NCBI GenBank assembly: GCA_002329295.1
Contig: DCTT01000015.1
Span: 141,986 to 162,330 of the forward strand
DNA: 20,345 nt
Reading direction: 5' to 3'
DNA from: Eubacteriaceae bacterium UBA1433
GTDB lineage: Bacteria > Bacillota > Clostridia > Eubacteriales > UBA1433
Shown: piece by piece, positions 1 to 7,622 of the stretch
Position numbering within the stretch: the stretch's first letter is position 1
How the letters are laid out: every line of letters begins with the position of its first letter
Program-made: the position numbers and the translations under genes
The notes under the pieces: generated by a model
What the model saw: only the letters and a program-made list of their open reading frames with translations
What the model was told of the DNA's origin: nothing
The model's database searches: none

Positions 1-1040
1 AAAATGGTATTTTCCCCGCTCCAAACAATTTTTCGATTGCTCAAACGAACATCGGTAACCAGCCTGATATTGGCAATACCATTCGTTAAATCCACCAGTC
101 CAATATGAACCGTACTGGCTCCATCCTTGGTCCGTTCAAAATAAGCGACCTTTTCTCCCGATGGAGAAAGGACTACGTTTTCTACCAACCCACTTTTCAG
201 ATACGTCTTCCTGTTTTTTCGGATGTCATAGGAATAAATTTGGTTTCCGCTTTCTGACTTAGTAATATATACAATTAATGCATTTTCTTCATTGGCATCA
301 AAATCTTCTGCATTCAAATCGATATTTTTCATATTTTTGTTCGTGATATCAATTACATACAATGGCGTCTGTTTTGTCTTTTGATTTTCTACCAAAACAA
401 TTGCCCATTGTGATGTCGGAAAAAAACAAACTTTTTTAATTGCAGTTTGTTCATTTAACGCAAAAAGTTCTTTTTTTTCACCCGCAGCATTTGCTAATAC
501 AATTTTGCCGTCTTGTGTTCCATAGACGATGTTTTCGCCTACCCGACAAATGCCGGTGCTGATTTTTTCATCTCCGCCGGCAATGCTAATCGTTTTCGAA
601 TTGTCAATGGTAGTATACATCAATTCCTTGCGCTGACGCGCATCACTGCTGATATAATAAACGCCCGTTGCGTCTTCTGCAAAGCATGCGCTGATATGGT
701 TGGTTAAATCAAAATTGAAGACGCTGGTTTGCTTGGTGGATGCATTGTATAAATTTACACTCATATATTTTTTGCCTGCATCAATTCCCGTTTGAATATC
801 CGACTGCATGGGAAGCGTCACCAAATAGTTTCCGCTGTTTTGATCAATGTCATAAATAATACCGGAACATACTGCTTCATAAGAAACAATATCCGCCTGA
901 ACAATTGCGGTAGATGTGGCAACTTGCGTCCTTTCAACCAAGATGGGCACATCTCGTTTAATATAAAGTTTTGTATACGCTATGCTCAGTGCAACCACCA
1001 CCAACGCTACCGCTAAAATGGCGGCGAAATATTTTCTCAT
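1..1040 (-). CDS. Membrane-anchored beta-propeller-like protein, 3' end outside window
   Basis: The reading frame is open from an ATG at 1040 to the window edge, giving about 346 residues without a stop, so the C-terminus is missing. The N-terminus (MRKYFAAILAVALVVVA) is a short basic stretch followed by a hydrophobic segment to about residue 21, so it is either a signal peptide or a membrane anchor; there is no lipobox cysteine. The rest is beta-rich with repeated blade-like motifs such as VVLSPSGEKVAYFER and ALIVYITKSESGNQIYSYD, resembling TolB/WD40-like PD40 repeats. I do not recognise the family with certainty. The start lies one base after the stop of the histidine kinase gene, and its ribosome binding site (GGAAGGGGG) is inside the kinase's last codons, so translation is coupled. 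It is probably an extracytoplasmic partner, sensor or target of the two-component system; that role is inferred. Confidence 0.72.
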   Translation of the reverse strand, partial: MRKYFAAILAVALVVVALSIAYTKLYIKRDVPILVERTQVATSTAIVQADIVSYEAVCSGIIYDIDQNSGNYLVTLPMQSDIQTGIDAGKKYMSVNLYNASTKQTSVFNFDLTNHISACFAEDATGVYYISSDARQRKELMYTTIDNSKTISIAGGDEKISTGICRVGENIVYGTQDGKIVLANAAGEKKELFALNEQTAIKKVCFFPTSQWAIVLVENQKTKQTPLYVIDITNKNMKNIDLNAEDFDANEENALIVYITKSESGNQIYSYDIRKNRKTYLKSGLVENVVLSPSGEKVAYFERTKDGASTVHIGLVDLTNGIANIRLVTDVRLSNRKIVWSGENTI

Positions 1041-1041
1041 A

Positions 1042-2853
1042 TTATCCCCCTTCCTTTTCCAACACACTGTGTTTTTGGGGCAAGAAAATACTCACCAAAG
1101 TTCCCTCGTTGTCTTTGCTGCTTAAAATAACTTCACCGCCATGTTTTTCAACAATTTGCTTGACAATCGACAGTCCCAAACCAACCCCCCCCTTTTCACG
1201 GCTGCGCTCTTCATCCACCCTGTAAAACGCTTCAAACACATTGCCGATCATATTTTCGGGAACACCCATGCCATAATCACGAATATCAATGCGCACATAT
1301 TGATTCACCACACTGGCCGCCACGTTGATTCGGCCTCCCTCATAAGAATATTTTATCGCATTGTCCAACACATTGATAAACACTTGTTTCATGCGATCAT
1401 AATCTCCCAAAATCAGCGGTGTCTCAGCGGCGGTATAAATAATGTTAATGCCGTATTTTAAGCTTTTAATACGCATAGATTCTATGACTTCGCTCAACAC
1501 ATCATCCACATCCAAATCGCTGAACACCATGTCGAAGTCCAATTTTTCGTATTTGTTGATGATCATTACATCATCCACCAACCTCAAAAGTCGCTGCGCT
1601 TCTTTGCCAATCGTATCGAGCGCTTTATGGGTCACTTCCGTATTTTCGGTTCCCCGGCGAACCAACATATCCGCATAACCTATAATGGTTGTAAGCGGTG
1701 TTCTGAGTTCATGAGAAATACTGCTCAGAAACTTATTTTGTTCCTTAACAATTTTCTTATCTTTTGTAATATCGCGTATAACGACAATTACATCCACACT
1801 TTCTACCGCTTCGCCGGCATATTTGCAAACAACAAAAAGGTGTCTGCTGCCGTATTCAATTTCTTTATAAACCGTCTCCTCGGTATCACGCAGCAATACC
1901 ACCAATTCTTCGATTTCTCCGAGCATAGACAATTTAATGTTTTGTTTTTCGACATCATCATAGCCCAACATTGTCTGAGCGCTGTCATTGAGGGTAATCA
2001 CTTGATTGGCCTCATCAATGGCAATGACACCGCTATCAATGTTGCTCAACATCAACGTAAGCTCTGCTTGTTTCTCTTTATAATCATCGATGCGCCTGGT
2101 AATTTCATCCGCCATTTGATTAAAATTGTGTTTTAATAAATTGATTTCATCCTTTGATTTATAAATTACAAAACGTTTCGATAAATCTCCGGCACTCATG
2201 TCAGCGCTCATTTTCGTAATATCGGTAATCGGCTCCATCAACTTCTTATAGGTCGCCAACAAAATCATGACAATGACTGCCGTTGCGATCAACGTTGCCA
2301 CGACAAAGGTTTGCTTGGCATAGAGAATCATGCTGTCCATTGCGCTCATAGCATACAAATTTCGCACAATCCCTACCACTTTATTATCAATAACAATAGG
2401 CATAGAATACATAACAAAGTTTTTGCCGCCGACTTCGCTGTACATATAGGTATCTTTTTTTGAATTCAATGCCGAAAAAACATCTGCAAAGTATTGCGAT
2501 GTTTCGCTTTTCACCACACTCATATCGGCAATACTTCCGCTGTCTACGATTAAGGAACCTTTTGAATCAAAAATCTGCACTCTTGAACCTGTTGTTATTT
2601 GATATCGTTCCGCCAAATACAATGCATTTTCTTCGAACAACATTTCCAAGGATGCGGCTCCACTTTGATTTTGCAATAAAAACTGTTTCGTTGACGCATT
2701 GATTTCGTCAGCATGTTTGCTTAGCGTTGCCAGAGCGTTGTTTAGCGAATATCTCTCCAACGCATTGATAATAACAATGCCTGCCAACAATATACAAACC
2801 ACAAAAATAATCAGGTTGTACAAAATCATTCGCAGGCGAAAACTGATTCGCAT
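1042..2853 (-). CDS. Sensor histidine kinase, HAMP-PAS-HisKA-HATPase (WalK/PhoR/ResE type)
   Basis: A 603-residue transmembrane sensor kinase that should autophosphorylate and pass phosphate to the response regulator encoded just upstream. The order is: membrane segment about 12-30, extracytoplasmic sensor region about 31-180, second membrane segment about 182-200, HAMP about 201-255, PAS about 262-365, HisKA with phospho-acceptor His381 in SISHELRTP, and a HATPase domain with the N box around Asn498 (NVLDNAIKYS), DYGMGVP at 526-532 and GGVGLGLSIV at 555-564. All catalytic motifs are intact. The extracellular part has Cache/PhoR-like length, but the ligand cannot be told. The ATG directly abuts the TAA of the regulator, and the binding site GAGGAA is formed by that gene's last codons. 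The layout matches WalK, PhoR or ResE kinases; without YycHI or other marker genes I give no symbol. Confidence 0.95.
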   Translation of the reverse strand: MRISFRLRMILYNLIIFVVCILLAGIVIINALERYSLNNALATLSKHADEINASTKQFLLQNQSGAASLEMLFEENALYLAERYQITTGSRVQIFDSKGSLIVDSGSIADMSVVKSETSQYFADVFSALNSKKDTYMYSEVGGKNFVMYSMPIVIDNKVVGIVRNLYAMSAMDSMILYAKQTFVVATLIATAVIVMILLATYKKLMEPITDITKMSADMSAGDLSKRFVIYKSKDEINLLKHNFNQMADEITRRIDDYKEKQAELTLMLSNIDSGVIAIDEANQVITLNDSAQTMLGYDDVEKQNIKLSMLGEIEELVVLLRDTEETVYKEIEYGSRHLFVVCKYAGEAVESVDVIVVIRDITKDKKIVKEQNKFLSSISHELRTPLTTIIGYADMLVRRGTENTEVTHKALDTIGKEAQRLLRLVDDVMIINKYEKLDFDMVFSDLDVDDVLSEVIESMRIKSLKYGINIIYTAAETPLILGDYDRMKQVFINVLDNAIKYSYEGGRINVAASVVNQYVRIDIRDYGMGVPENMIGNVFEAFYRVDEERSREKGGVGLGLSIVKQIVEKHGGEVILSSKDNEGTLVSIFLPQKHSVLEKEGG

Positions 2854-3555
2854 TTAATATTTCCTCATTTTATAACCGATGCCAAATACGGTTTCGATAT
2901 ATTTGGCGTTTGTAATATCCTCAATCTTTTTTCTGATTCGCTGTATGTGCATATCCACGGTTCGGCTGGCACCGACCCCCTCATAATCTTTCCAAACCAT
3001 TTCCACCAAATCTTCCCGTGTAAAAACTTTTCCCAGCGAGCGCATAAACAGTTCCAATAAATCAAATTCTTTGGGGGTCAAATGAATTTCTTTTCCTTTT
3101 ACCAGCGCCGTTCTGCCGATGACATTGATCTCGATATCTCCGTTTTGCAAAATATGTTCTTCATATTTTTTTTGTTCCGATTCATTTTTTATATTGCTGC
3201 GTCGCAGCAATACTTTGATTCGAGCCAATAATTCCCGCATATCAAAGGGCTTTGTGATATAGTCGTCCGCACCGAATTCCAACCCCAGCACTTTATCCAC
3301 AATATCTGTTTTTGCCGTGAGCATCAACACGGGCACATCGCTTACGGCAGTGATCTTTTTACAAACTTCGAATCCGTTCATTCCTGGCAGCATAATGTCC
3401 AGCAATATCAAATCTACCTCTTCGGTTTCAAAAGCTTTGAGTGCTTCTAAGCCATCATGACAAACAACGACCTCATAACCCTCAAATTCGAGTTCCATTT
3501 TTAACAATTCACAAATATTAACCTCATCGTCTACAACCAAAATTTTTTTATTCAT
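2854..3555 (-). CDS. OmpR/PhoB-family response regulator
   Basis: A 233-residue DNA-binding response regulator paired with the downstream kinase. The receiver domain (about 1-118) has the acidic pocket Asp9-Asp10, phospho-acceptor Asp53 in LLDIMLPGMNG, Thr80 and Lys102 in TKPF. The C-terminal winged helix (about 135-233) contains HLTPKEFDLLELF, SRTVDMHIQRIRKK and a terminal GIGYKM, as in OmpR/PhoB proteins. I chose the ATG at 3555 because GAGGAA sits at the right distance upstream; a TTG six codons earlier has no such site. Its stop is directly followed by the kinase ATG, so the two are translated together. A good promoter lies 30-60 bases upstream. The intact motifs make it a functional regulator; its regulon is unknown. 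Confidence 0.96.
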   Translation of the reverse strand: MNKKILVVDDEVNICELLKMELEFEGYEVVVCHDGLEALKAFETEEVDLILLDIMLPGMNGFEVCKKITAVSDVPVLMLTAKTDIVDKVLGLEFGADDYITKPFDMRELLARIKVLLRRSNIKNESEQKKYEEHILQNGDIEINVIGRTALVKGKEIHLTPKEFDLLELFMRSLGKVFTREDLVEMVWKDYEGVGASRTVDMHIQRIRKKIEDITNAKYIETVFGIGYKMRKY

Positions 3556-3586
3556 ATCGTTCCTCACAGCCAATCCGTTTGAAAAT

Positions 3587-3614
3587 ATTATACACCAATT
3601 CCGTCAATTAGCAA
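3587..3614 (-). promoter_or_regulatory. Promoter of the two-component operon
   Basis: On the minus strand a perfect TATAAT (3587-3592) lies 16 bases after TTGCTA (3609-3614). It is about 30 bases before the response regulator ATG and just after the terminator of the upstream oxidoreductase gene, so it probably starts the regulator-kinase-propeller transcript. The -35 match is moderate. Confidence 0.65.
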
Positions 3615-3644
3615 AGACAATCCCACCACAGGGCCGGCTTTTGA

Positions 3645-3689
3645 TTTTAACAAAAATGAGAGGCCGTTTTGTATCCGATGCCTCTCATT
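3645..3689 (-). terminator. Rho-independent terminator of the FAD oxidoreductase gene
   Basis: A perfect 10-bp inverted repeat, AATGAGAGGC / GCCTCTCATT (3655-3664 and 3680-3689), with a 15-base loop, is followed on the minus strand by TTTTTGTT. It begins 12 bases after the oxidoreductase stop codon. Confidence 0.85.
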
Positions 3690-3700
3690 ATCTGATTGTT

Positions 3701-5122
3701 TTATTTTTCCAATGCCACTAAACGCCTCGCCATTTTCACCCCCATGGCTGAAGCCATCATCAGCCCCCTGGTCCACCCGCTGGAATCTCCGAGACAATAT
3801 AAGTTTTGTATATTGGTATTTAAATCTTGATCCATCTTAATGCGATTGGAATAGAGTTTGATTTCCGGCGCATATAAAAGGGTTTCATTACTTGCAAAGC
3901 CGCTTACTACCATATCCATAGACTGAATAAAACTTAAAATGTTAACCAGCGTCCGATATGGAAGCGCCGCACTGATATCTCCCGCAACAGCATCTTTGAG
4001 TGTCGGCTGCACATTAGATTGACTCAGCTCTTTTTCCCAGGTACGTTTGCCGTCCAAAATATCACCGTAACGTTGTACCAAAATATTGCCGTTGCCAAGC
4101 ATGTTTACAAGCTTACCCACCATTTGTGCATAAGCAATCGGCTCATCAAAAGGGATGGAAAAATTATGACTGCACAAAATTGCGACATTGGTGTTGGCTG
4201 ATTTAAATTCTTTATAAGAATGTCCGTTTACCAAAGCCAATCCGTCATCATAATTTTCCTGACTTACAAATCCGCCGGGATTTTGACAAAAGGTGCGCAC
4301 TTTGTTTTTAAAAGGCTTCGGATAACCTATCAATTTCGGTTCATATAACAACTCGTTGACTTCTTCCATAATCTCGTTGCGCACCTCAACGCGCACGCCG
4401 ATATCCACCGTTCCCGGCTGATGCCCAATGTTATGCACACGGCACATTTGATCCAGCCAGTCCGCTCCTTTGCGACCCGTGGCAACAATAATATGGTCAG
4501 CAAAATACGTCTCTTCCGCTTTCATACCTCTCTCGTCTTTTGCATCTGCCGTCACCACACCTTTACACACACCCTTTTCAATAATCAAATCTTTGCATAT
4601 CGTATGGAATTTGATATCAATATTGTCCTGAGAGGTCAGATATTTTTGAAACTGCAAATAAATTTGATGTGCTTTTTCCGTTCCCAAATGTCGAATAGGG
4701 CAATCTACCAACTTTAAGCCCGACTGAATGGCTCTGCGACGAATCTCTTTGATTTTTTCAGGATTATTTACACCTTCCACATAAGTTTCCGCACCAAAAT
4801 CTAAATAGATCTTGTCGGTATAGTCAATCAACGATTGCGTCTCCGCTTCACCAATCAGCACGGGCAAATCGCCGCCTACTTCATATCCCAACGATAATTT
4901 GCCGTCCGAAAATGCACCTGCTCCTGAAAACCCCGTAGTAATATGACAATACGGCTTACATTTTATACACTGTGTCGTTTTTGCTTTCGGGCAATGCCTT
5001 TTATCAATAGGAGCACCTTTTTCAATCATTAAAATCTTTTTATTTGTTTTGTGACGCAACATTTCCAGCGCAGTAAAAATCCCTGCAGGACCGGTGCCCA
5101 CAATCAAAACATCATATTTCAT
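3701..5122 (-). CDS. FAD-dependent dehydrogenase, COG2509 family
   Basis: A 473-residue flavoprotein of the widespread but functionally unassigned COG2509 family. The N-terminus carries the dinucleotide fold (VLIVGTGPAGIF, glycines at 9, 11 and 14). It is followed by a cysteine cluster, Cys44, Cys52, Cys55 and Cys59, then the family signature GFSGAGAFSDGKLSL, a second nucleotide-binding strand (HIIVATGRKGADW) and a C-terminal FAD-contact motif LYCLGDSSGWTRGL. The ATG at 5122 has GAGGA eight bases upstream; longer forms lack a site. It follows the terminator of rplJL by only about 60 bases and I see no clear promoter there, so expression may rely on read-through or a weak promoter. The substrate is unknown; the cysteine cluster could hold a metal or Fe-S site, which is inference. 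It has its own terminator. Confidence 0.9.
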   Translation of the reverse strand: MKYDVLIVGTGPAGIFTALEMLRHKTNKKILMIEKGAPIDKRHCPKAKTTQCIKCKPYCHITTGFSGAGAFSDGKLSLGYEVGGDLPVLIGEAETQSLIDYTDKIYLDFGAETYVEGVNNPEKIKEIRRRAIQSGLKLVDCPIRHLGTEKAHQIYLQFQKYLTSQDNIDIKFHTICKDLIIEKGVCKGVVTADAKDERGMKAEETYFADHIIVATGRKGADWLDQMCRVHNIGHQPGTVDIGVRVEVRNEIMEEVNELLYEPKLIGYPKPFKNKVRTFCQNPGGFVSQENYDDGLALVNGHSYKEFKSANTNVAILCSHNFSIPFDEPIAYAQMVGKLVNMLGNGNILVQRYGDILDGKRTWEKELSQSNVQPTLKDAVAGDISAALPYRTLVNILSFIQSMDMVVSGFASNETLLYAPEIKLYSNRIKMDQDLNTNIQNLYCLGDSSGWTRGLMMASAMGVKMARRLVALEK

Positions 5123-5181
5123 ACCGTTTTCCTCACTTCTTACGATGCACAAGCATCCGCTTTCTCTCCCTGTAGTTCGCG

Positions 5182-5222
5182 GCAAAAAAATATCGCAAAC
5201 TTTTATGCAGCTTGCGATATTT
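5182..5222 (-). terminator. Terminator of the rplJ-rplL operon
   Basis: The perfect 11-bp arms AAATATCGCAA (5188-5198) and TTGCGATATTT (5212-5222) enclose a 13-base loop, and on the minus strand the stem runs into seven consecutive T residues. It begins 11 bases after the rplL stop and closes the ribosomal protein transcript, where most bacteria continue into rpoB. Confidence 0.88.
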
Positions 5223-5233
5223 GAAAACGACGT

Positions 5234-5623
5234 TTATTTTATTTCTACACTTCCGCCGACTTCTTCGATTTTTGCTTTCATATTAGCCGCTTCTTCTTTT
5301 GTCGCTGCTTCTTTAATGGTTCCCGGAGCGTTATCCACTAAATCTTTTGCTTCTTTCAATGCCAGCCCGGTAAGTTCTCTTACTGCTTTTACTACCTTCA
5401 GTTTTTCTGCACCGGCACTCGTGAGAACAACATCAAATTCTGTTTTCTCATCTTCTTCAGCTGCTGCCGCACCACCGGCTGCAGGCGCTGCCACTGCTGC
5501 CACTGCAACAGGCGCTGCTGCGCTTACACCGAACTCTTCTTCCAAAGCTTTTACCAGCTCAGCAAGTTCCAACACGGAAATGCTTTTAATTTCTTCAATT
5601 AACTTTTGTACTTTATCGCTCAT
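5234..5623 (-). CDS. rplL: Ribosomal protein L7/L12
   Basis: At 129 residues it is close to the normal length for the acidic stalk protein that recruits translation GTPases to the 50S subunit. An N-terminal dimerisation and L10-binding helix pair (about 1-32) is followed by an Ala/Pro/Gly-rich hinge (about 34-58) and the C-terminal factor-binding domain with KTEFDVVL and LKEAKDLVDNAPGTIKE. GGAGG precedes the ATG. It follows rplJ by 48 bases in the same transcript and is the last gene before a strong terminator; rpoB does not follow. Confidence 0.99.
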   Translation of the reverse strand: MSDKVQKLIEEIKSISVLELAELVKALEEEFGVSAAAPVAVAAVAAPAAGGAAAAEEDEKTEFDVVLTSAGAEKLKVVKAVRELTGLALKEAKDLVDNAPGTIKEAATKEEAANMKAKIEEVGGSVEIK

Positions 5624-5671
5624 TTTTATCCTCCAAACGAATCTTTTATTTATTTTTTAATTTTATTGCGC

Positions 5672-6208
5672 TTATGCGCTTTCTTGTTGTTCTTTTTGTT
5701 CTTTAATGGCATTGAGCGCCACGACCAAACCTCTGACATTGCCGTTTAACACGTTGACAAGACCGGCAATCGGCGAATTTAAGCTGCCCAACATTTTGGC
5801 AACCAATTCTTCTTTCGACGGCAAGGCGGCAAGTTTTTCCACTTCAGCGGCTGTCATTACTTTGCCGTCAACATAACCCGCTTTAATCGAAAGAATTTTA
5901 TTTTCTTTGATAAAAGTACTGAGCAATTTTGCCGGAGCTACCGGATCGTTTTCGCTGACAGCAATGGCGATGGAACCCACTAAGTGTTCGTTTAACTCTC
6001 CGCACCCTGCTTCTGTTGCAGCCAATCGAGCCAATGTGTTTTTATATACTTTATAAGAAACATTCGCCTCTCTCGCCTTGTTGCGCAACAATGTCGCTTT
6101 TTCAACGTTGAGACCTTTATAATCGACCAGCACAATACTTTGTGCACCGGCAAATTTTTGACTGATTTCTTTGACAATTTCTTTCTTGTTCTCTAAATTC
6201 GCAGACAT
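5672..6208 (-). CDS. rplJ: Ribosomal protein L10
   Basis: A 178-residue L10, which anchors L7/L12 dimers to 23S rRNA at the base of the stalk. The body has the typical N-terminal NKKEIVKEISQKF and the VLVDYKGL strand, and the C-terminal helix that binds L7/L12 dimers is present. The frame is open further upstream to 6337, but that stretch is the L10 leader RNA. The ATG at 6208 has a consensus AGGAGGGAG site, so I take it as the start. Expression should be controlled by L10 (as L10-L12 complex) binding the leader, as known for this family, and the gene has its own strong promoter. Confidence 0.98.
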   Translation of the reverse strand: MSANLENKKEIVKEISQKFAGAQSIVLVDYKGLNVEKATLLRNKAREANVSYKVYKNTLARLAATEAGCGELNEHLVGSIAIAVSENDPVAPAKLLSTFIKENKILSIKAGYVDGKVMTAAEVEKLAALPSKEELVAKMLGSLNSPIAGLVNVLNGNVRGLVVALNAIKEQKEQQESA

Positions 6209-6227
6209 TTTCTCCCTCCTTTGCTTC

Positions 6228-6266
6228 AAAATAAAAACTCTTTTTGCAGACTTGGCAAAAAGAGTT
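6228..6266 (-). terminator. Attenuator hairpin of the L10 leader
   Basis: On the minus strand AACTCTTTTTGC and GCAAAAAGAGTT form a perfect 12-bp stem with a 7-base loop, followed by TTTATTTT. It sits between the L10-binding part of the leader and the rplJ ribosome binding site, the usual place for the intrinsic terminator of Firmicutes L10 leaders. Bound L10 would favour termination. Confidence 0.85.
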
Positions 6267-6330
6267 CCATAATTCATTTCTCTCCATTTACCTCGGCAGG
6301 ATTTACTTTTTACCTGCTGTCTGCGGTACA
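6236..6330 (-). ncRNA. L10 ribosomal protein leader (autoregulatory RNA)
   Basis: The minus-strand text contains the conserved L10-leader core: ACCGCAGACAGCAGGT, an A-rich loop, then ATCCTGCCGAGGT. The pairs GCAGG/CCTGC and ACC/GGT close a hairpin with an internal bulge of the kind L10 binds. The transcription start predicted from the upstream promoter falls just before the core, and the attenuator stem lies at its 3' end. Family assignment is by recognition of the core, not a covariance search. Confidence 0.9.
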
Positions 6331-6339
6331 GTAGCATAT

Positions 6340-6368
6340 ATTTTATTCTAATCTTTCTTGGATGTCAA
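6340..6368 (-). promoter_or_regulatory. Strong promoter of rplJ-rplL
   Basis: A perfect TTGACA (6363-6368) is 17 bases upstream of TAAAAT (6340-6345) on the minus strand, placed between the rplA stop and the L10 leader. It makes rplJL a separately transcribed unit. Confidence 0.88.
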
Positions 6369-6394
6369 GACTATTTATTCTTCGCTCATCCTTT

Positions 6395-7084
6395 TTAATA
6401 ACGCGCTGTATTGATTTTAATACCCGGCCCCATCGTGCTTGTTAACGTGACACTGCGAAAATATTGACCTTTGGCTGCAGCCGGTTTTGCTTTTTTTACT
6501 GCATCCATCAATACATCAATGTTTTCCGCTAATTTTTCATCTTCAAAACTTGCTTTTCCTACAGGTACATGAATGATATTGGATTTATCCAAGCGATATT
6601 CCACTTTCCCTGCCTTGATATCAGATACCGCTTTTGCAATATCCATCGTCACCGTTCCGCTTTTGGGATTTGGCATTAACCCTTTTGGTCCAAGCACACG
6701 TCCGATTTTGCCCACTACGCCCATCATGTCGTTTGTGGCAACGGCTACGTCAAATTCAAACCAGTTTTCTTTCTGGATTTTTTCGACCAGTTCTTCGCCG
6801 CCTGCATAATCTGCACCTGCGTCCAAGGCTTCTTTCACTTTATCGCCTTTGGCAAAAACCAAAACGCGAACCGTCTTTCCTGTTCCGTTTGGCAACACCA
6901 CAGCCCCTCTGACTTGCTGATCCGCATGACGCGAGTCTACCCCTAACTTCAGGTGCATCTCGATTGTTTCATCAAACTTTGCCGTTGCATTTTCTTTCAC
7001 AAGAGCAATGGCTTCGTTTAAATCATACAATTTTGTTTTGTCAACTTTTTTGACTTTTTCTAAATAGTTCTTTCCTCGTTTCAT
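6395..7084 (-). CDS. rplA: Ribosomal protein L1
   Basis: A 229-residue L1, the mobile L1-stalk protein that binds 23S rRNA and helps eject E-site tRNA. The L1 signature KIGRVLGPKGLMPNPKSGTV lies at about 126-145, and the C-terminus (GPGIKINTARY) is complete. I start at the ATG at 7084, preceded by GGAGG; the same frame runs back to a GTG at 7123, but that GTG is part of a conserved RNA element resembling the L1 binding site of 23S rRNA, so it is not a likely start. The gene is 84 bases downstream of rplK and is probably autoregulated at that site. Confidence 0.98.
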   Translation of the reverse strand: MKRGKNYLEKVKKVDKTKLYDLNEAIALVKENATAKFDETIEMHLKLGVDSRHADQQVRGAVVLPNGTGKTVRVLVFAKGDKVKEALDAGADYAGGEELVEKIQKENWFEFDVAVATNDMMGVVGKIGRVLGPKGLMPNPKSGTVTMDIAKAVSDIKAGKVEYRLDKSNIIHVPVGKASFEDEKLAENIDVLMDAVKKAKPAAAKGQYFRSVTLTSTMGPGIKINTARY

Positions 7085-7095
7085 TTTATCCTCCA

Positions 7096-7124
7096 TGTGG
7101 TAATTTTCGGCATAGCCTCCCACA
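7096..7124 (-). promoter_or_regulatory. Probable L1 autoregulatory site (23S rRNA mimic)
   Basis: Upstream of rplA the mRNA reads TGTGGGAGGC-TAT-GCC-GAAAATTA-CCACA. TGTGG pairs with CCACA and GGC with GCC, leaving asymmetric internal loops. The GUGGGAGGC strand and the AAAUUACCAC strand closely resemble the L1 stalk of 23S rRNA, where, from memory, GUGGGAGGC pairs across to AAAUACCAC. The element ends next to the rplA GGAGG, so bound L1 could block initiation. Autoregulation by mimicry is established for L1 in other bacteria; here it is inferred. Confidence 0.75.
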
Positions 7125-7168
7125 AAAGTTCATTCACTCTATCCAAGCATTTCACAATTCTTTTTGTA

Positions 7169-7594
7169 CTAATCTTCTACCGTAACACCCATGCTTCTTG
7201 CTGTTCCCGCAACCATGCGTACAGCTGCTTCCAAAGATGCCGCATTTAAATCAGGCATCTTAATCTTTGCAATTTCTTCTACTTTTGCCTTGCTGATTTT
7301 CGCTACCTTTTGTTTGTTGGGAACCGCCGAACCGCTTTGCAGTCCCAGTTCTTTTTTAATCAACACGGCCGCCGGCGGTGTTTTTACAACAAACGTATAG
7401 GAATGATCCTGATAGACCGATATAACGACCGGTGTAATGATGCCGTCCAAATCAGCAGTTCTTGCATTAAACTGCTTACAGAAATCCATAATATTGACAC
7501 TATGTTGTCCAAGCGCCGGTCCAACGGGCGGTGCTGGTGTAGCTTTGCCTGCTGGAATTTGCAATTTGATAAGTCCGATTACTTTTTTTGCCAT
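7169..7594 (-). CDS. rplK: Ribosomal protein L11
   Basis: A 141-residue L11, of normal length. It binds the GTPase-associated region of 23S rRNA and is needed for the stringent response. The N-terminal domain has IKLQIPAGKATPAPPVGPAL with the conserved prolines and GQHSVNIMDFCKQFN, and the C-terminal RNA-binding domain ends in the usual AGTARSMGV. GGAG lies upstream of the ATG. It is 28 bases after nusG in the rpmG-secE-nusG-rplKA transcript. Confidence 0.99.
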   Translation of the reverse strand: MAKKVIGLIKLQIPAGKATPAPPVGPALGQHSVNIMDFCKQFNARTADLDGIITPVVISVYQDHSYTFVVKTPPAAVLIKKELGLQSGSAVPNKQKVAKISKAKVEEIAKIKMPDLNAASLEAAVRMVAGTARSMGVTVED

Positions 7595-7622
7595 TTTTGA
7601 TCTCCTCTAAAAATCTATAAGA

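Noticed and set aside
5144..5157. Small hairpin GATGC-acaa-GCATC before the COG2509 gene as a riboswitch or regulator
   Set aside because: Only 5 bp, with no flanking conserved elements; expected by chance.
5094..5660. Long plus-strand frame opposite rplL
   Set aside because: It is a low-complexity Ala/Ser-rich shadow of rplL's Ala-rich hinge and spans the rplJL terminator; no binding site.
5672..6337. Longer N-terminal form of rplJ reaching 6337
   Set aside because: The extra residues are translated from the L10 leader and its attenuator; the ATG at 6208 has a consensus binding site and matches the normal L10 start.
7085..7123. GTG start giving rplA 13 more residues
   Set aside because: The GTG belongs to the L1-site RNA element, and the ATG at 7084 has GGAGG immediately upstream.
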